Source of the DNA: CAZHAC01 sp964383855
Lineage (GTDB): Bacteria; Chloroflexota; Dormibacteria; Dormibacterales; Dormibacteraceae
DNA length: 63,346 nucleotides
Direction: 5' to 3'
NCBI GenBank assembly: GCA_964383855.1
Contig: CAYLIP010000005.1
Coordinates: 1 to 63,346, forward strand
The translations under genes were made by a program, and so were the position numbers. The notes beneath the pieces were generated by a model, which did no database searches, was not told the DNA's origin, and worked only from the letters and a program-made list of their open reading frames with translations. Numbering within the stretch: position 1 is the stretch's first letter; each line of letters starts with the position of its first letter. Positions 59,875 to 63,346 of this stretch are shown piece after piece.

Positions 59875-60900
59875 CTACAGCACCCCCATTTCAGAGGCCT
59901 TCTCGGCCACCTGGACCGCGTTCAGGGCGGCGCCCTTGCGCAGGTTGTCAGCCACCACCCAGAAGGCGAGGCCGTTGGGCGTGGAGCGGTCGGGCCGGAT
60001 GCGGCCCACGTAGACCTCGTCGGTCCCGGCCACGTCGGCCGGGGTCGGGTAGACCTGGCCGGTGGGATCGTCCTGGACGACGATGCCGGGGCTTTCGGCG
60101 AGCAGCCGCCGGACCTCGTCGGCCCCCACCGGCGAATCCGTCTCGAGGAAGACGGCCTCGCCGTGAGCGATCGGGACCGGCACCCGCACGCAGGTCGCGG
60201 TCACCGGGAGGTCGGGCCGGTGCAGGATCTTGCGGGCCTCTCTCGTGATCTTCGTCTCCTCCTCGCTGTAGCCCTCGTCCTCCATGGTCCAGCCGCCCGG
60301 GACCACGTTGTGCGCAAGCTGGCGGGGGTAGGCTTCGACCGGGACCGGCCGGCCCTCGGCGATCGCCCGGGTCTGCTCTTCAAGCTCCTCGACCAGGGCC
60401 TTGCCGGCGCCTGACGCCGACTGGTAGGTGGCGACCAGGACCCGGCGGAGCCCGGCCCGGCCGCGGATGGCGTCGAGGACGACGGTGAGCGGGATGGTGC
60501 AGCAGTTGGGGTTGGCGATGATGCCCTCGCTGTCGCTTATGTCGCCGGCGTTCACCTCGGGCACCACCAGGGGCACGTTCTCGGCCATCCTCCATGCGCT
60601 GGAGTTGTCGACGACCAGCGCGCCCGCCTCGGCGGCGATCGGCGCGAACTGGCGCGCGACGTCCCCGCTGGCCATGAAGAGCGCCAGGTCGACGCCGCGA
60701 AAGCCGTCCTCGCCCAGGAGCTCGACCGGGATGTCGGAGCCGTCGAAGGCGATCCGGGAGCCGGCCGAGCGCTCAGACGCCAGGGCCTTCACCCGCTTGG
60801 CCTCGACACCCCGCTCGGCAAGCACGCTGAGGCAGGTCTTGCCGACCATGCCGGTGGCGCCGACGACGGCAATGTTGAGATCGCGGATGGGGCTGGACAT
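59875..60900 (-). CDS. asd: Aspartate-semialdehyde dehydrogenase
   Basis: The 341-residue NADP enzyme has AVVGATGMVGKT at the N-terminus, SGDVARQFAP, VVDNSSAWRM, the catalytic Cys in NPNCCTIPL and the His in VRVPVPIAHGEA. It makes aspartate semialdehyde for lysine, threonine, methionine and diaminopimelate. ATG 60900 begins the Rossmann fold after nine residues; an upstream ATG (60975) would extend into the hairpin-rich spacer and is rejected. It forms a tight pair with dapA. Confidence 0.96.
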   Translation of the reverse strand: MSSPIRDLNIAVVGATGMVGKTCLSVLAERGVEAKRVKALASERSAGSRIAFDGSDIPVELLGEDGFRGVDLALFMASGDVARQFAPIAAEAGALVVDNSSAWRMAENVPLVVPEVNAGDISDSEGIIANPNCCTIPLTVVLDAIRGRAGLRRVLVATYQSASGAGKALVEELEEQTRAIAEGRPVPVEAYPRQLAHNVVPGGWTMEDEGYSEEETKITREARKILHRPDLPVTATCVRVPVPIAHGEAVFLETDSPVGADEVRRLLAESPGIVVQDDPTGQVYPTPADVAGTDEVYVGRIRPDRSTPNGLAFWVVADNLRKGAALNAVQVAEKASEMGVL

Positions 60901-60943
60901 GGCTCGATTGTAGTTGCCAGATCCGGGCCTCGCCCCGAGGGCG

Positions 60944-60998
60944 GGGGCGGGCCGGAGCCCGCCCCCCACGGTCAATCGCTCAGACCTTGGTCTTGAAG
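60944..60998. repeat. 55-bp duplicated contig end (left copy)
   Basis: The 55 bases before the gap are identical to 61099-61153 immediately after it. The copy holds the hairpin GGGGCGGGC-CGGA-GCCCGCCCC and the last codons of the secreted propeller gene. This looks like unmerged overlap between contigs, not real duplication. Confidence 0.9.
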
Positions 60999-61098
60999 NN
61001 NNNNNNNNNNNNNNNNNNNNNNNNNNNNNNNNNNNNNNNNNNNNNNNNNNNNNNNNNNNNNNNNNNNNNNNNNNNNNNNNNNNNNNNNNNNNNNNNNN
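60999..61098. other. Scaffold gap (100 N)
   Basis: Exactly 100 unknown bases between two identical 55-base ends. The true distance is probably negative, so no gene need be missing here. Confidence 0.95.
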
Positions 61099-61120
61099 GG
61101 GGCGGGCCGGAGCCCGCCCC
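61099..61120 (-). terminator. Hairpin after the secreted propeller gene
   Basis: GGGGCGGGC (61099-61107) pairs with GCCCGCCCC (61112-61120) around CGGA. It lies 14 nt past the stop at 61135 on the minus strand. No T-run is visible, so it may work with Rho or only protect the 3' end. Confidence 0.55.
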
Positions 61121-61134
61121 CCACGGTCAATCGC

Positions 61135-62847
61135 TCAGACCTTGGTCTTGAAGAGGAACACGTCCTCGTCGGGCCCGATGCTGCTGATGTTGCGGGTGTC
61201 GGCCCACACCATGTAGACGGTGTCGCCGGTGGGCGAGGCCGCGATGCTCGAGTAGTCGCCCAGGAAGCCCTTCTGCTGACGATTCGCCTGCGGGCTCGGA
61301 TACGTCTGACCGTCGCTGGCGGGCTGGTAGCCGCCGAAGCTGGACCGGGACTTGACGAAGTAGCCGTACCCGTAGGTGCCGGCGCCGGGGGACTGCGTCT
61401 GCGCCTGGTTCGCGCGGTAGCCGCTCACGACCACCTTGCTGCTCGCCGCGGTGATCGTCACCGAAGGCTCGAAGTAGGCGCCGGTCGGGTTGAGCACCGC
61501 GGTTTCGGTCCAGCTCGCACCGCCGTCGTTGCTCTCCGAGACGACGATGTCGTACGCGCCGTTGACTGCGGTCGAGTTCCGCGTGTCGGTCCATGTGGCC
61601 GCCAGGTGTTGTGAGTTGGCGGGATCGACGGCCAGGGCCGGAAAGTCGTCGCTCCGGATGTTGAGCGACTGGACGCACTGCTCGGGGCCGCGTCCGAAGT
61701 CGCAGAGGGCCGCGTTGGTCTCGTCGTCCGTTCCGACCTTGACGGGGGCGTCAGCTGACATCGTGTCACCGTTCACGTGAACGTAGACGCCAAGCTGCTG
61801 GTTCACCGCGGTCGGGGTGTTGCCGTTGTTGAAGACGACGTAGACGTCGCCGTTGCTGAGAACCCGCGGAAAGGAGCCCTGGTCGAAGTTGCAGTCGCTG
61901 GCCCCGATCTGCGGGTTGAAGGTGTTGCCGCCGGTGCAGAGCGGGCCGCTCCCGCTGATCTCGATCGGCGTCGTCCAGCCGCCACCCGCAGCCTTCCACT
62001 TCGAGATGAAGATCGGGGACTGGCAGAAGCCCGACAGGTTGAAGGACTTCTTGCAGTTGGGGTTGGACTGGAAGTCGGTGAAGGTGACGTACGCCGTGCT
62101 CTGGCCGGGGCGCGTGTCCGCGGCCAAGAACTCCTTGTCGTAGAAGTTGGCGCCGCTGGCGTCCTCGGCGACGACGTAGGGCGAGGCCCCGGCGCCGACG
62201 TTCGAATAGGCCGAACCCTTGAGCGCCGGGGTCGACCGGGTGACGATCAGCCCGCTGGCGTTGCTGTTGACGTCGAAGACCACGCAGCTGAACCAGGCGC
62301 GGCCGGTGCCATCGACGGCCAGCGCCGGGTCGCTGCCGGCGTCGTACGTGTGACCGATCGGAGACAGGTGCTGGTAGAACGGCGGGAGGCCGTCACCCCA
62401 GGTCGCACCGCCGTTCAGCGAGTAGTCGAAGCCGCACTTGTTGAAGCCAACCCGGCTGTCGTTCTGGCCGGCCACGATGTTGTTCGGGTCGATCGGGTTG
62501 ACCGCCACCTGCTCCTCGGCCTGGCGGCGAAGGGTGCAGTCCTGGTTGACGCGAGGGTTGGTCACGCTGCCGCGGTTGGCGCAGCCGAGCGCGGTCGCGG
62601 TCGCGTCGGGCGGGTTGTCGGCGGTTCCCGCGGTTGCGTCGGCGGCCAGCGCCCGCTCGTCGTCGAAGGCCACCTCGGAACCGCCCGAGGCGTGCGGAAG
62701 CAGCTTTCCGTTTGCCGTCAGCGTGGCGTGGCCGTTGGCCGGGTCGAGCATCGGATTGGCGCTCGCCGAGGCAGGCTGAGTCAGCAGGCTGAACAGCACG
62801 GTGAGTGCGACTCCGACGCCCCCAAGCAGTGACGCACGAAGCTTCAT
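61135..62847 (-). CDS. Secreted sialidase-like (BNR/Asp-box) beta-propeller protein
   Basis: The 570-residue protein has a signal peptide (MKLRASLLGGVGVALTVLFSLLTQPASASA) and a propeller-like body with Asp-box-style turns (YSLNGGATWGD, SNDGGASWTET) and repeated strands ending DPALAVDGTGRAWFS, DFPALAVDPANSQHLAATWTDTR and DYSSIAASPTGDTVYMVWADTR. Several cysteines (GCANRG, CGFDYS, NCKKS, CQSP, LCTGG) suggest disulfides. The catalytic Arg triad and Tyr of true sialidases are not obvious, so glycan binding or another activity is possible. GAGGAG precedes ATG 62847. Confidence 0.85.
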   Translation of the reverse strand: MKLRASLLGGVGVALTVLFSLLTQPASASANPMLDPANGHATLTANGKLLPHASGGSEVAFDDERALAADATAGTADNPPDATATALGCANRGSVTNPRVNQDCTLRRQAEEQVAVNPIDPNNIVAGQNDSRVGFNKCGFDYSLNGGATWGDGLPPFYQHLSPIGHTYDAGSDPALAVDGTGRAWFSCVVFDVNSNASGLIVTRSTPALKGSAYSNVGAGASPYVVAEDASGANFYDKEFLAADTRPGQSTAYVTFTDFQSNPNCKKSFNLSGFCQSPIFISKWKAAGGGWTTPIEISGSGPLCTGGNTFNPQIGASDCNFDQGSFPRVLSNGDVYVVFNNGNTPTAVNQQLGVYVHVNGDTMSADAPVKVGTDDETNAALCDFGRGPEQCVQSLNIRSDDFPALAVDPANSQHLAATWTDTRNSTAVNGAYDIVVSESNDGGASWTETAVLNPTGAYFEPSVTITAASSKVVVSGYRANQAQTQSPGAGTYGYGYFVKSRSSFGGYQPASDGQTYPSPQANRQQKGFLGDYSSIAASPTGDTVYMVWADTRNISSIGPDEDVFLFKTKV

Positions 62848-62958
62848 GTACTCCTCCCCACAATCCAGAGCGGCCAGCCGGTGCGGCCGCCAGTGGGGCA
62901 ATCATCGCATGCGCCTAGTCTCCTTGACGCAAAAACCCCCGCAAGCTCGGCTTGACGC

Positions 62959-63346
62959 TCAGTCGAGGCCCAGCAGCGGCTCCAGGCCCCGGTAGAAGCG
63001 CCGGTCGGCGATGACGCGCCGGAGCGCCAGGAGCACGCCGGGTGCGAACGCCTCGCGGGAGGTCGTCCGGTGGGCGATCGTCAGCGTCTGCCCGGGCAGG
63101 CCGAAGATCACCTCCTGGTCGGCGACCAGGCCGGGCAGGCGCACGGAGTGGATGGCCACGCCCGATTGCTCGGCCCCCCTCGCGCCCGGGAGCGTGACCT
63201 GCTCGGTGCGCGCGTACGAGAAGGGATGGTCGCGTCGCGCGGCGGACAGGCGCCGGGCGGTGGCGGCAGCGGTGCCGCTGGGAGCGTCGGCCTTGGTCGC
63301 GTGGTGCATCTCCAGCACCTCCACGGCCTCGAAGTAGGGCGCCGCC
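62959..63346 (-). CDS. dapB: 4-Hydroxy-tetrahydrodipicolinate reductase (partial, cut by the window edge)
   Basis: The visible 128 codons are the C-terminal part of DapB. PYFEAVEVLEMHHATKADAPSGTA carries the catalytic His pair and Lys of the family signature (ExHHxxKxDAPSGTA), and VIFGLPGQTLTIAHRTTSREAFAPGVLLALR is the typical tetramer/substrate segment. The start and NAD-binding domain lie beyond base 63346. It belongs with asd and dapA but is separated from them by the secreted propeller gene. Confidence 0.95.
   Translation of the reverse strand, partial: AAPYFEAVEVLEMHHATKADAPSGTAAATARRLSAARRDHPFSYARTEQVTLPGARGAEQSGVAIHSVRLPGLVADQEVIFGLPGQTLTIAHRTTSREAFAPGVLLALRRVIADRRFYRGLEPLLGLD

Noticed and set aside
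60901..60975. Extended N-terminus of asd from ATG 60975
   Set aside because: It crosses the duplicated hairpin sequence near the gap and adds a Gly/Pro-rich stretch; ATG 60900 gives the usual N-terminus.

Overview
The window is a G+C-rich (about 70% by eye) bacterial chromosome segment, densely packed, with two 100-N scaffold gaps (26154-26253 and 60999-61098). It carries no rRNA, tRNA, CRISPR array, prophage or insertion sequence that I can recognise. The gene set points to a Terrabacteria lineage such as Chloroflexota or Candidatus Dormibacterota: RNase Y and RNase J together, SpoVS and YmdB, a Gram-positive-type LexA box (CGAAC-N4-GTTCG), an archaeal-type ornithine cyclodeaminase, glucosyl-3-phosphoglycerate synthase, a TtuA-like tRNA thiolase and the succinylase branch of diaminopimelate synthesis. 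That placement is inference. No gene-free stretch exceeds 300 bases; the largest (26078-26282, 60901-61134, 49348-49518) hold terminators or hairpins, repeats and the gaps.

Layout. 1-5371 (minus): carbohydrate and compatible-solute genes (glycogen debranching-type glycosidase, GT4 glycosyltransferase, GpgS fused to two universal-stress domains). 5433-9645 (plus): Der GTPase, a secreted protein and an OmpR-type two-component pair. 9665-16487 (minus): NAD synthetase and a pyruvate dehydrogenase operon in which E3 and E1-alpha are one polypeptide. 16522-22947 (plus): a tightly overlapped operon of a ThiS/TtuB-like protein, TtuA-like enzyme, PyrF, ornithine cyclodeaminase, a transporter split into two half-genes, an oxalyl-CoA-synthetase-like ligase and PanE. 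23028-26077: acyl-CoA dehydrogenase with a TetR regulator behind a palindromic operator, then an ECF sigma factor and a membrane partner. 26283-31807: a methyltransferase, a new SOS gene and a partial Tad pilus locus. 31800-33628: lexA with a divergent SOS operon headed by a YneA/ChiZ-like LysM protein. 33658-55355 (minus): a housekeeping superoperon, ftsK, rodZ-like, pgsA-cinA fusion, recA, recX, rny, ymdB, spoVS, miaB, mutS, mutL, miaA, hflX, dapE, dapC, dapD. 55450-63346: zinc-ribbon proteins, RNase J, uracil-DNA glycosylase, dapA, asd, a secreted beta-propeller protein and a partial dapB.

Four themes stand out. First, many genes are coupled by 4-nt NTGA overlaps, and in several (hflX, miaB, miaA, GNAT, histidine kinase) the only start that keeps the conserved N-terminus is CTG; a family 4 uracil-DNA glycosylase also seems to start at CTG, and a TetR gene at ACG. 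These starts would be mis-called by software limited to ATG/GTG/TTG. Second, four SOS promoters share one design, with the LexA box filling the 17-nt spacer between -35 and -10; one drives an unknown gene whose box plus -10 is identical over 21 nt to that of recA. Third, there are unusual gene fusions: E3-E1alpha, PgsA-CinA and USP-USP-GpgS. Fourth, both scaffold gaps look like assembly artefacts at duplicated ends or a tandem repeat.
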